Shown here one piece after another: positions 7,722-15,584 of a stretch of DNA of 64,000 bases. Source of the stretch: Tumebacillus amylolyticus (lineage in GTDB: Bacteria > Bacillota > Bacilli > Tumebacillales > Tumebacillaceae); NCBI RefSeq assembly GCF_016722965.1, contig NZ_JAEQNB010000003.1, positions 310,001 through 374,000 of the forward strand. Reading direction: 5' to 3'. The position numbers were made by a program, and so were the translations under genes. Every line of letters starts with the position of its first letter. Positions within the stretch are counted from its first letter, which is position 1. The notes under the pieces are model-generated. The model was given only the letters and a program-made list of their open reading frames with translations. It did not search any database and was not told the origin of the DNA.

Positions 7722-8901
7722 AAGCACCGGCTTTGACTGCTTCTTCTGCGACGACAACTTTCTTCTTGCGCTTGCCGGTCGTCCCGACGATCAACGACCC
7801 GAGGAACGGAATCTTGGAGATCGCCATCGTCACCAGAACTGCCAGCACCGTAGTCACGATCATCGCAACCACCGCTTTCCAAGCGTGGGTGAGCACCGGC
7901 AGCGGCTTCACCCATTTGTACACCACATCGAGCAGGAACGCATGGGCGAGGAACGTGCCGTACGAATACTTGCCGATCAGATCGGAGAGTTTCGTCAGCA
8001 GGTTGCGTTTCGCACTCAAGCGCATCGCGATCTGATACAGCAACACAAAGCTTGAGAGCGTGAACAGAATCATCGATGCTTTGAACGAATTCGAGATCCC
8101 GATCCACAGCGCCACGTCATGCGGCGGCTTGGCGTTCGGCACGATCCCGCTCGCCAACTGGTAGGTCACCCACCCAAGCGTCACGGCGAACACCGCATAG
8201 TTCCAGCTTTGCAGTTTCTCCATCCAAGCCCGCCACTTCGTGATCGACATCGCCGCGACACCGCCGATTACAAAGTACAAGTACCAAACGGGGAACGTAC
8301 GATCCACATAATTCAACATCCCCCGCAAGCCGAAGATGTTCGAATGCCACTCTCCGCTGTGCGAGACGATGAACTGCGTGCAGACGATGAACACGCCCGT
8401 CAACACGAGCAGGAACGGAATCACGATCCGCTCCGACTTCATCACGGACTTCAACCACTTGAACAGCAGACGAAACAGCGGATACAGCAGGTAGAACTGG
8501 AAGATCATCGCCACGAACCACAGATGATAGTAGCCCGAGCCGGTCAACAAAATGCTCGGAAACTCCCGCCACGAATGCCCCGCCGCGTCGTACGCCCAGT
8601 ACATATAGTAGAAAACCGACCAGATCAAGTACGGCACGATGATCTCCCGCACTCGTTTGTACAGGTACGAACCCAACTTCAGCTCTTCATAATAGTTATA
8701 AAAAATCACAAGTCCCGTAATAAACACAAACATCGGCACCGCAAATTTCACCAAGTTGAACAGCACCGACAGCACCACCAAGTCGGACAAATTGACCCCC
8801 GCCGTGCGTGTGAACATGCCGATCGCATGTTGTGTCACGACCGCGAGAAACGCAACCGACCGCAGATGCCCGATTTCATTGAGCCTGACTTTTTTCTCCA
8901 T
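7720..8901 (-). CDS. Acyltransferase 3 family membrane protein, paralogue of 3844-5028
   Basis: A 393-residue polytopic membrane protein closely matching the gene at 3844-5028 through its whole length (HLRSVAFLAVVTQHAIGMF at the N-terminus, FYNYYEELKLGSYLYKRVRE, TGSGYYHLWFVAMIFQFYLL, LGKYSYGT-type motifs). ATG 8901 follows AGGAGG with 5-base spacing. Acceptor unknown; both copies lack nearby polysaccharide-synthesis genes. About 80 bases near the N-terminal third (8694-8770) are almost identical in DNA to the paralogue, pointing to duplication or gene conversion. The last residues are a Lys-rich cytoplasmic tail. Confidence 0.88.
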   Translation of the reverse strand: MEKKVRLNEIGHLRSVAFLAVVTQHAIGMFTRTAGVNLSDLVVLSVLFNLVKFAVPMFVFITGLVIFYNYYEELKLGSYLYKRVREIIVPYLIWSVFYYMYWAYDAAGHSWREFPSILLTGSGYYHLWFVAMIFQFYLLYPLFRLLFKWLKSVMKSERIVIPFLLVLTGVFIVCTQFIVSHSGEWHSNIFGLRGMLNYVDRTFPVWYLYFVIGGVAAMSITKWRAWMEKLQSWNYAVFAVTLGWVTYQLASGIVPNAKPPHDVALWIGISNSFKASMILFTLSSFVLLYQIAMRLSAKRNLLTKLSDLIGKYSYGTFLAHAFLLDVVYKWVKPLPVLTHAWKAVVAMIVTTVLAVLVTMAISKIPFLGSLIVGTTGKRKKKVVVAEEAVKAGA

Positions 8902-9036
8902 AAGTTCCTCCTGCCACAAAGCATGTACGCGTCTTCATCCTATCTGTTTTTTCGACAAGCTTCAATAGGAGTAACCTCTGGCAGTTTCGGGAAAAATACT
9001 TCTGGTCTCATTTCTAGGACAAGGGAGTTCTCCGCC

Positions 9037-9795
9037 ATGAAGGTTTCAGGCCGTCGTATCCAAGCGTATCTCAACCCTTACACCGTCAACCAGATTCACC
9101 CGCGCAATCCTTGGATTCCGGCTTGGTGGTCGGCTGCGTTTCCCGGCTTCGGTCATATCATGCTCTGCCGCTATTTCAAAGGGGTCCTCTTGGTCATCTG
9201 GGAGCTGTTCATCAACGTCCACGCACATCTCAACGAAGCCATCGTGTTCTCGTTCACCGGACAATTTCAAATGGCGAAGCAAGTTTTGGACAACACGTGG
9301 TTTCTCCTCTACGGTCCGGTGTATCTCTACGCAATCTGGGACAGCTACCGTTCGACGATGGAGATCAACACCCAGTTCCTGCTGGCACGCCATGAAAAAG
9401 CCCCCATCCGCAAATTCGCCATCGATTCATTGGAGATCAACTTCCTGAACAAGCTCAATCCGAAACTCGCCGCCTTCTGGTCCGCTCTGATGCCCGGCAC
9501 CGGCCACTTGTATTGCTACCGGCTGTCCACAGGATTTTTCGCGTTGTTCTCGTGGATCGCAGTCGTCTACCAATCGCATCTCTTACCCTCGGTCTTGTAC
9601 ACGTTTCACGGAGACTTTGAACAAGCCCGTACCGTGTTGAACCCCGCATGGGGACTGTTTTTTCCCTCGCTCTATGCCTTTAGCATCTATGATTCCTACC
9701 TGACTGCGACAGAATATAACAAGCTCTATGAAATGGAGTTGACCTCCTACTTGCAGAACAACTACCAATCCCCTGATTTCGAATGGATCTGGTGA
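9037..9795 (+). CDS. Membrane protein with two internal repeats, function unknown
   Basis: A 252-residue protein made of two similar halves. Each half has a Pro-Gly-x-Gly-His motif at the start of a hydrophobic pair (FPGFGHIMLCRYFKG near 37, MPGTGHLYCYRLSTG near 155), then an FxxxVHxHL/YQSHL-type segment, a VLDNTW/VLNPAWG motif, and an IYDSY or IWDSYRST end. Four to six hydrophobic segments are likely. The motif recalls small TM2/DUF5683-type proteins. ATG 9037 follows AAGGGAG. It lies 4 bases before the next gene, so the two are almost certainly co-transcribed. No function can be assigned. Confidence 0.78.
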   Translation: MKVSGRRIQAYLNPYTVNQIHPRNPWIPAWWSAAFPGFGHIMLCRYFKGVLLVIWELFINVHAHLNEAIVFSFTGQFQMAKQVLDNTWFLLYGPVYLYAIWDSYRSTMEINTQFLLARHEKAPIRKFAIDSLEINFLNKLNPKLAAFWSALMPGTGHLYCYRLSTGFFALFSWIAVVYQSHLLPSVLYTFHGDFEQARTVLNPAWGLFFPSLYAFSIYDSYLTATEYNKLYEMELTSYLQNNYQSPDFEWIW

Positions 9796-9799
9796 GCCC

Positions 9800-10264
9800 A
9801 TGTTCCTATTCGCCACGTTCGAATTGATGGAGTCGTTGGAATTTGCCTTGTATGAGTTGCAAAAATTAGGTCTGACCGAAACCGACCTGTTCGCCGTGCC
9901 CTTGGACAAACGAGCCGAAGAGAGCCGCCTGTTCGACTCCCTGCACCGTTCCGACGGCATCTCCACATTTGACGGCACGGCGATGTGCAGCGCCATTTTC
10001 ATGGTGCTCGGGACGATCTACGGGTACATTCTGAACTGGGGCCCGATCCTCTGGGCGTTGATCGGGATCTTCGGGGGCGGGGTCTTGGGTTTTCTGATCG
10101 ACTTTTTCATCACCCGTCCCAAGCGTGAACGCAACCGCCACGGCGCGATCTCCACAGAAGTCGTGCTTCTCGTGAAGTGCCCGCAAGAACTGGAAGACAA
10201 AGTCCGCCAAACCCTCTGGAAACACCATGCCCTCGGCCTCGCCAAAGTCGACCGCCCATCTTAG
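9800..10264 (+). CDS. Small membrane protein, function unknown
   Basis: A 154-residue protein with a soluble N-terminal part that starts like a ferredoxin-fold sensor (LMESLEFALYELQKLGL), two hydrophobic segments in the middle (about 65-105, rich in Gly) and a basic loop (RPKRERNRHG) followed by a short soluble tail with beta-strand STEVVLLVKC. The layout resembles small proteins with a helical hairpin flanked by halves of one cytoplasmic domain. It is translationally close to the repeat membrane protein upstream and ends at a strong terminator. Confidence 0.72.
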   Translation: MFLFATFELMESLEFALYELQKLGLTETDLFAVPLDKRAEESRLFDSLHRSDGISTFDGTAMCSAIFMVLGTIYGYILNWGPILWALIGIFGGGVLGFLIDFFITRPKRERNRHGAISTEVVLLVKCPQELEDKVRQTLWKHHALGLAKVDRPS

Positions 10265-10303
10265 AAAAAAGAGCCTGTGACGCGAGACGCCAGGCTCTTT
10301 TTT
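10265..10303 (+). terminator. Terminator of the 9037-10264 operon
   Basis: AAAAAAGAGCCTG and CAGGCTCTTTTTT flank a 13-base loop immediately after the stop at 10264. Confidence 0.85.
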
Positions 10304-10345
10304 GTGCTACTCTAAGTCTATCTCACGAAAATCGGAGGAGTCATC

Positions 10346-11143
10346 ATGACCCAACAAGTACGTCTCGCCCTCTTGCAGATGGACATCGCGTTCGGACAGC
10401 CGGAAGTCAACCGCGCCAAAGTCCGCGAATTGATCGCTGAAGCTGCTGCCGGCGGTGCCGATCTGGTCGTTCTGCCGGAGTTGTGGAACACCGGCTATTC
10501 CCTCACCAACATCGCCGAGATCGCCGACCATGACGGGCAAGAAACGATCGCCCTGATGAGCGAACTATCTCGCCTCCACAACTTGAACATCCACGCCGGG
10601 TCTGTCGCCAACCTCGTGGACGGCAAAGTCTACAACTCGACGTTCGTGTTCAACTCTCAAGGCGAAGTCGTCGGACGATACTCCAAAATGCATCTCTTCC
10701 GCCTCATGGACGAGGAGAAATACCTCGAATCGGGCAACGAGATCGGGCTGTTCGAACTCGACGGCGTCCCCGTCGGGACGATGATCTGCTACGACCTGCG
10801 CTTCCCGGAGTTGACTCGCTCGCTGTCCCTTGGAGGCGCCCAGATCGTGTTCCTGCCCGCCGAGTGGCCGCATCCGCGCTTGAACCACTGGCGTCACCTG
10901 CAAATCGCACGGGCGATCGAGAACCAGATGTTCATGGTCTCCGCCAATCGCGTCGGCGTGGCCGGAGAGACGGCGTTCTTCGGCCACTCGATGGTCGTCG
11001 ACCCGTGGGGAGAAATTCTCGTCGAAGGCGATGAATCGGAGCAAATCCTCTACGCGACCGTCGATCTCGGCATCGTGCCGGAAATTCGCAGCCGCATCCC
11101 GATCTTCGAAGACCGCCGACCGGATTTGTATACCAAAAAATAG
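10346..11143 (+). CDS. Carbon-nitrogen hydrolase (nitrilase superfamily, omega-amidase-like)
   Basis: A 265-residue cytoplasmic amidase with the complete catalytic triad of the superfamily: Glu45 (LPELW), Lys114 (SKMHLF) and Cys148 (CYDLRFPEL). The segment around the Cys and the length agree with omega-amidase/MtnU-type enzymes, which hydrolyse alpha-keto acid amides such as 2-oxoglutaramate, but here no methionine-salvage genes are adjacent. ATG 10346 follows CGGAGGAG. A single-gene unit after a terminator. Substrate is inference. Confidence 0.88.
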   Translation: MTQQVRLALLQMDIAFGQPEVNRAKVRELIAEAAAGGADLVVLPELWNTGYSLTNIAEIADHDGQETIALMSELSRLHNLNIHAGSVANLVDGKVYNSTFVFNSQGEVVGRYSKMHLFRLMDEEKYLESGNEIGLFELDGVPVGTMICYDLRFPELTRSLSLGGAQIVFLPAEWPHPRLNHWRHLQIARAIENQMFMVSANRVGVAGETAFFGHSMVVDPWGEILVEGDESEQILYATVDLGIVPEIRSRIPIFEDRRPDLYTKK

Positions 11144-11233
11144 ACGCTTGTACCTGTCGAGAAACCGTCTTGCCGCATCTCTTAGAGTGTGGGAGTTTTC
11201 AAAATCCACTCTCATGAAAGGGGTTGTGTCTAC

Positions 11234-11326
11234 ATGTACGGTACTTTCGGCGGTTACACCCGTTGGGCAGTGGTCTTCCTGATCATCTTCGTCCTGTTCA
11301 TCCTGCTCGTTCCTTCCCACTACTAA
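11234..11326 (+). CDS. YjcZ-like small sporulation membrane peptide, 30 aa
   Basis: A 30-residue frame: a short Gly/Tyr N-terminus (MYGTFGGYTR), one hydrophobic helix (about 11-26) and the end VPSHY. This is the make-up of the YjcZ/YqfX-type tiny proteins that are abundant in spore-formers and expressed during sporulation. GAAAGGGG lies 11 bases upstream of the ATG and a strong terminator follows at 11346-11385, supporting a real independent gene. Role not known. Confidence 0.7.
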   Translation: MYGTFGGYTRWAVVFLIIFVLFILLVPSHY

Positions 11327-11345
11327 TTCGGTGTGAGGAGACAGC

Positions 11346-11385
11346 AAAAAAAGCCTTCCGTCTCCTGTGGCGGAAGGCTTTTTTT
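11346..11385. terminator. Bidirectional terminator
   Basis: AAAAAAAGCCTTCCG and CGGAAGGCTTTTTTT form a long stem between the plus-strand YjcZ-like gene and the minus-strand Cys-rich gene ending at 11420. Confidence 0.85.
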
Positions 11386-11419
11386 GTGTGAGCTCGTTGC
11401 GTCCTGGTTTGTTTTCTCT

Positions 11420-11584
11420 CTACAGGAGATTATGCCATTCCTTGTTCGCTGCGACGAAGGAGTAGCATTCCGGGCAGAGTTGACCTGCCGTGTCGATGTA
11501 GTTCTTGCGTTCATACGACGGTGTTTCTTCCGTTACGTCGGTTTCCGCATGACAAAGCGCGCAACACTCGGTTTTCATAGCCAT
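11420..11584 (-). CDS. Small Cys-rich, probably zinc-binding protein, 54 aa
   Basis: A 54-residue frame starting at ATG 11584 behind a perfect AGGAGGGG site. It contains TECCALCHAET near the N-terminus and QLCPECYSF near residue 37, i.e. two CxxC pairs that would form a treble-clef or rubredoxin-like zinc site. No hydrophobic segment. Not recognised as a named family; several spore-formers carry similar unnamed mini zinc-ribbon proteins. It reads toward the terminator at 11346-11385. Confidence 0.65.
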   Translation of the reverse strand: MAMKTECCALCHAETDVTEETPSYERKNYIDTAGQLCPECYSFVAANKEWHNLL

Positions 11585-11767
11585 GGTCTCAATCCCCTCC
11601 TATTTCTCTGTTGGTACTGATTATACGCAAGGGTACTTTGCTTTACAAGCGAAATTTTCTAAACATTTTGTGAATATAAACATACATGACCAAGATTCTC
11701 CAAGGACGCACTCCGGTGCTTGCACACGCTCGAAAGATAGCATCTGCTTCAGCGTACGTCCTTATAC

Positions 11768-11920
11768 AAAAAAAAGACCGCGTCGGTGAGGACGCGGCAT
11801 CAAGGGAAAGAAAAGGGGTTTGGGTGAAACTACCAAAAGCAAAGGTCCTGACTGGCACTGCTTTATGTGACCGCCGGGTTTCAGGGAGGCTCGGCGGATT
11901 CACAGTGGGGTGTTGGTTTC
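11768..11920 (-). ncRNA. Candidate structured small RNA ending in an intrinsic terminator
   Basis: This 422-base gap (11585-12006) holds no convincing protein gene. On the minus strand it contains a nested hairpin at 11856-11907 (outer CACTG/CAGTG, inner CCGCCG/CGGCGG), a stretch including CAGTCAGGACC, and then a strong terminator at 11768-11798 (CCGCGTC...GACGCGG followed by eight T). A possible promoter reads TTGTGC-N16-TATGAA near 11930-11960. The sequence did not match any riboswitch or housekeeping RNA I know well; one short piece resembles the cobalamin riboswitch core but the rest does not fit. Whether it is a trans-acting RNA or a leader is unknown. Confidence 0.35.
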
Positions 11921-11980
11921 CTTGTTTTCATAGTACTCCGCAATTGTGGCACAATTAAGGAAAACCATCGGCAATTGTGT

Positions 11981-12017
11981 AAAAAAAGAGATCTGACACA
12001 GATGTGTCAAATCTCTT
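11981..12017 (-). terminator. Terminator of the hemEHY operon
   Basis: The minus strand shows AGAGATTTGACACA / TGTCAGATCTCT around a 4-base loop and a seven-T run. The stem includes the hemY stop codon. Confidence 0.85.
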
Positions 12018-13461
12018 GGATTACTTCTTCGGCCGTATTGAGCCCTTGGGCGATGCAGTCCGGGATGCCGAGTCCGTAGAACCCCGAACCTGCGAAGTAG
12101 ATCCCGGGCAGTTCCTTGCGCGACTCTTCGACGAAGGTCTTCACGCGGTCGAGATGACCCACGGTGTACTGGGGCATCGCTTTGCGCCAGCGGGTGATGC
12201 GGGAGAACAGCGGCTCTGCCTCGACCTTCATCGTGTCGAACAGGTCCTTGCGAACTTTCTCGATGATGTCGGAGTCGGACTTGTCGACGATCTGTTCATC
12301 GCCCGCCCGTCCAACGTAGAAGCGCATCAGGGTCTTGCCTTTGTCGGCGGTGTGCGGCCATTTGTTCGAAGTCAGCGTGCAAGCTGTGATCGTGCGGCCC
12401 TCCTTGCGCGGGACGACGAATCCGGAGCTGCCTTCGAGTTGCTCGTCGATGGCGTTCTTGCCAAACGCAAGCACGACGTTGGCGACGGAGACGTACGGCA
12501 ATTGCAGGAGGTACGCTTTCTGAGCGAAGTGCTCAGGCAACAAGCGGGCACAGTCGTATGTCGGGGCCGTCATGACGACAGCGTCTGCACGGAGAGTCTC
12601 GCCGGTTTCCAGATGCACGGCATACGCAGAACCCTCGCCGGCGTTTTTCTCGACTTTCGTGACGGCGGTGCCGGTGCGAAGGGTCACGCCGTTTTTTTCG
12701 AGAACGTATTCCAAGCGTTCGATCAGGCGGTAGAGCCCCGTGCGGAACGAGAGGAACATGGAGTTCGGAATGGGACGCGCGCCAAGCTCGGGCTGTGGCG
12801 GCGTTTTTTGCTGCGCTTTGGCTTCTTGGGCTTGAGCGAGCATACCTTTGATCAGGGAGCCGTACTTCTGCTCCAAGCCTTCCAAGTGCGGGAACGTCGA
12901 ACGCAAACTCAAGTTGCGCAGGTCCCCCGCGTAGATGCCCGCCAGAAGCGGTTCTGCGAGGTAGTCCACAACTTCCTTGCCCAAGCGGCGTTCAAGGAAC
13001 AGTCCGATCGACTGGTCTCCTTTTACCTCCGCTTTGGGTTTGAACAGGTCCATCCCGGCCCGAATCTTGCCCGCCCACGTCAGCAAGCCGGTGGTGGCAA
13101 ACGGTACGAACTGGGTCGGAACGCCCACGTTCATGCCCGCCGGGATGCGGTGAAGTTTCTTGCGGTGCAGGATGTAGGTTTTGCGAGACGCCGGGTTCTG
13201 CCCGACGAGTTCGTCGTCGATGCCCAATTCCCGAATCAAATTGACCGCCGCGACTTTGCGGGCGAGAAATGAATCCGGACCCCGCTCGATCGTGAACCCG
13301 TCAATTTGCTCGGTCTGCACTTTGCCGCCCAATTTGTCGTCCGATTCGAGCAGTGTGACGGTGACCGACTTGCCTGCTGCGCGGGCTTTGGTCTCGACGT
13401 AATAAGCCGTGGCGAGGCCGGTGATGCCCCCGCCGACGACGATGACGTGTTTGGATTCCAT
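12007..13461 (-). CDS. hemY: Protoporphyrinogen/coproporphyrinogen III oxidase
   Basis: A 484-residue FAD enzyme. The N-terminal dinucleotide fold is VVGGGITGLATAYY (residues 7-20) with ESDDKLGGKV following, and GPDSF plus the C-terminal YFAGSGFYGLGIPDCI segment match the HemY family. In Firmicutes this enzyme (also CgoX) oxidises coproporphyrinogen III to coproporphyrin III, feeding the coproporphyrin-dependent haem route. It follows hemH by 6 bases in the operon hemE-hemH-hemY, and its stop sits in the operon terminator. A Lys/Gln/Ala-rich insertion lies near residue 215. Confidence 0.95.
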   Translation of the reverse strand: MESKHVIVVGGGITGLATAYYVETKARAAGKSVTVTLLESDDKLGGKVQTEQIDGFTIERGPDSFLARKVAAVNLIRELGIDDELVGQNPASRKTYILHRKKLHRIPAGMNVGVPTQFVPFATTGLLTWAGKIRAGMDLFKPKAEVKGDQSIGLFLERRLGKEVVDYLAEPLLAGIYAGDLRNLSLRSTFPHLEGLEQKYGSLIKGMLAQAQEAKAQQKTPPQPELGARPIPNSMFLSFRTGLYRLIERLEYVLEKNGVTLRTGTAVTKVEKNAGEGSAYAVHLETGETLRADAVVMTAPTYDCARLLPEHFAQKAYLLQLPYVSVANVVLAFGKNAIDEQLEGSSGFVVPRKEGRTITACTLTSNKWPHTADKGKTLMRFYVGRAGDEQIVDKSDSDIIEKVRKDLFDTMKVEAEPLFSRITRWRKAMPQYTVGHLDRVKTFVEESRKELPGIYFAGSGFYGLGIPDCIAQGLNTAEEVIQEI

Positions 13462-13467
13462 GCTGTA

Positions 13468-14403
13468 TCAGTCCTTATCTGCTTGTTCGAGGACGGCAGT
13501 GGCGACGGCGCGCAAGAAATCAAATTCGTCATTGGGAGACGCGGCGCGCACGAGTTGAATGCCCAGCTCGTTTGCAAGTTGCTTCGCTTCGATGTCGACG
13601 TCGTACAGAACTTCGAGATGATCGGAAACAAAACCGAACGGGCAGATGACGAGCGACTTCACGCCTTGCTGCGCTTGTTCCTTGATCACGTCGAGGATGT
13701 CCGGGCCGAGCCACGGTTCCGGCGTGCGGCCGGCCGACTGCCAACCGGTGAACCAGTTTTTGTGACCAATTGCGTTGGCGATGGCACGAGCCGACTCTTC
13801 GATCTGCTGCGGGTACGGGTCGCCCATCTGGGTGATGCGCGCCGGGAGACTGTGCGCCGTGAACACCACGGGCGTCTCTGCGCGTTGCGCTTCCGGAATT
13901 TCGTCCAACGCCGCTCGCACGCGGGTTGCGGTCGATGCGATGAAATTCGGTTGCATGTGCCAGTCCTGCACATAGGTCATCTTCGCGGGGCCGCCATACT
14001 TCTCACGGGCTTTCTCCGCGTATTCGATATAGGTGCCGACGCTCATCGAGGAGTAGTGCGGCGCCCAGACGATGCCGACCGCTTCGGTGATGCCGTCTGC
14101 GTGCATTTGTTGAACAGCTTCGTCGATGTACGGATGCCAGTGTTTCATCCCGATGTAGACGCGGTATTCCACATCCGGTTCCATCTGCGCCAGCGTCATC
14201 GCGAGGCCGACGACTTGACGGCCTGTGATTTCGTTGAGCGGAGAGAGACCGCCGATTGCCTCATAGCGGGCGATCAGGTCGTCCAGTTGTTGCTTCTCCG
14301 GCGGACGACCGCGGCGAATGTGCGTGTAGTACGGTTCGATCTCATCGACAGCGGTCGGGGTGCCGTACGCCATCGTGAGGATGCCGATGATTTTTTTGCT
14401 CAT
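13468..14403 (-). CDS. hemH: Ferrochelatase (coproporphyrin type)
   Basis: A 311-residue soluble enzyme that inserts ferrous iron into the porphyrin. The catalytic His is His184 (FTAHSLP), the metal-site Glu is Glu264 (SDHLEVLYDVD), and Tyr13 (MAYGTP) occupies the place that coordinates coproheme iron in Bacillus subtilis HemH, which supports the coproporphyrin route (CpfC). No C-terminal 2Fe-2S extension. Its ATG overlaps the hemE stop (ATGA), showing translational coupling, and hemY follows. Confidence 0.96.
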   Translation of the reverse strand: MSKKIIGILTMAYGTPTAVDEIEPYYTHIRRGRPPEKQQLDDLIARYEAIGGLSPLNEITGRQVVGLAMTLAQMEPDVEYRVYIGMKHWHPYIDEAVQQMHADGITEAVGIVWAPHYSSMSVGTYIEYAEKAREKYGGPAKMTYVQDWHMQPNFIASTATRVRAALDEIPEAQRAETPVVFTAHSLPARITQMGDPYPQQIEESARAIANAIGHKNWFTGWQSAGRTPEPWLGPDILDVIKEQAQQGVKSLVICPFGFVSDHLEVLYDVDIEAKQLANELGIQLVRAASPNDEFDFLRAVATAVLEQADKD

Positions 14404-15443
14404 CGTTCGCTCAGCCTCCGCTTGCTGTAGTCGTGAATGAATTGGGTCAGATGGGTAACGGCCGCTTCCGGCACGTCCGGGAACAGACCGTGGCCGAGGT
14501 TGAAGACGAAGCCCGGTTGTTTCAGACCTTGGTCGATGATCTTCGCCGCTTCTGCTTCCAGCACGTCATACGGTGCGAGCAGGTAGACCGGGTCGAGGTT
14601 GCCTTGCAGCGCGAACTTGTCGCCGACGATGGTGCGCGCGCGGTCGAGACCGATGCGCCAGTCGACGCCGACGACTTCGATGTCGAGTTCCTTCCATTGG
14701 TCGAGCAGATGGCCGGTGTTCGCTCCGAAGTAGATCTTCGGCACGCCCAAGTCTTTGAGACCTTCGAAGATGCGCTTCATCGTCGGGAATACATAGCGGC
14801 GGTAGTCGTCCTGCGACAGCGCCCCGATCCAAGAGTCGAAGATTTGAATCGCCGCACAGCCGTTCGCGACTTGCGACTTCATGTACGTGATGATCATGTC
14901 GCCGAGCTTGTCCATCAGCGCTTGCCAGATGTCCGGCTGGGAGTACATCATCTTTTTGGTTTTGTGATATTCGCGGGACGGGCCGCCCTCGACCATATAG
15001 GAAGCGAGCGTGAACGGTGCGCCTGCAAAGCCGATCAGCGGAACGTTCAGTTCCTTTTTCAAGATGCGAATCGTCTCCAGCGTCGCCGGCAAGTCGTTGT
15101 CCGGTTCCAGCGGGCGCAGTGCTTGTACGTCGGCCAGCGAGCGAATCGGGTTGTCGATGACAGGGCCGATGCCCGCGACGATGTCGACGTTCACGCCCAG
15201 CGGTTTGACCGGGATCATGATGTCGGAGTAGAGAATCGCCGCGTCCACGTTGTGTTGACGCACCGGCGAGATCGTGACTTCCGCACAGAGGTCCGGAATT
15301 TCGCAGATTTGCATCAGCGAGTATTTTTCCTTGATCTTGAGGTATTCCTTTTGGTATCTGCCTGCTTGGCGCATGTACCAAACCGGCACATGGTCGATGG
15401 ATTCCTTGCGAATCGAGCGTAAGAACGTATCGTTAAAGGTCAT
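14400..15443 (-). CDS. hemE: Uroporphyrinogen decarboxylase
   Basis: A 347-residue TIM-barrel enzyme that removes four carboxyl groups from uroporphyrinogen III to give coproporphyrinogen III. The signature PVWYMRQAGRY, the LYSDIMIP segment and the GNLDP motif near the C-terminus are present. ATG 15443 (product MTFNDTFLRS) matches the usual family start and has GGTGAC just upstream; ATG 15455 would add four residues with a weaker site. First gene of hemE-hemH-hemY; coproporphyrinogen made here goes to HemY and HemH. Confidence 0.95.
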   Translation of the reverse strand: MTFNDTFLRSIRKESIDHVPVWYMRQAGRYQKEYLKIKEKYSLMQICEIPDLCAEVTISPVRQHNVDAAILYSDIMIPVKPLGVNVDIVAGIGPVIDNPIRSLADVQALRPLEPDNDLPATLETIRILKKELNVPLIGFAGAPFTLASYMVEGGPSREYHKTKKMMYSQPDIWQALMDKLGDMIITYMKSQVANGCAAIQIFDSWIGALSQDDYRRYVFPTMKRIFEGLKDLGVPKIYFGANTGHLLDQWKELDIEVVGVDWRIGLDRARTIVGDKFALQGNLDPVYLLAPYDVLEAEAAKIIDQGLKQPGFVFNLGHGLFPDVPEAAVTHLTQFIHDYSKRRLSER

Positions 15444-15537
15444 GGAGGTCACCATTTTCCGTTATGTATTTACTTTCCATGCACATTCTACCCTAACAAG
15501 AGAGTGATTTCAAATGAAGGAATTGTGTCGCATTGCG

Positions 15538-15577
15538 AAAAAAAAGGCTCCGACCCGTGACGGGTAGGAGCCTTTTT
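15538..15577 (-). terminator. Terminator of P5C dehydrogenase gene
   Basis: GGCTCC...GGAGCC stem with an inner GACCC/GGGT pair, eight T on the minus strand, just beyond the stop at 15585. Confidence 0.85.
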
Positions 15578-15584
15578 CCAAATG

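Noticed and set aside
11696-11764. AAGGACG...CGTCCTT 7-bp stem looking like a tRNA acceptor
   Set aside because: No T-arm GTTCGA motif, no D-arm and no anticodon stem with correct spacing on either strand.
11845-11910. Cobalamin riboswitch
   Set aside because: Only short pieces (CACTGTGA, AGTCAGGACC) agree; the order and the upstream core are wrong and no B12-related gene follows.
11686-11958. 90-residue plus-strand frame in the 11.6-12.0 kb gap
   Set aside because: It crosses two strong hairpins including a terminator, has no ribosome site and an unconvincing composition; a structured RNA explains the region better.
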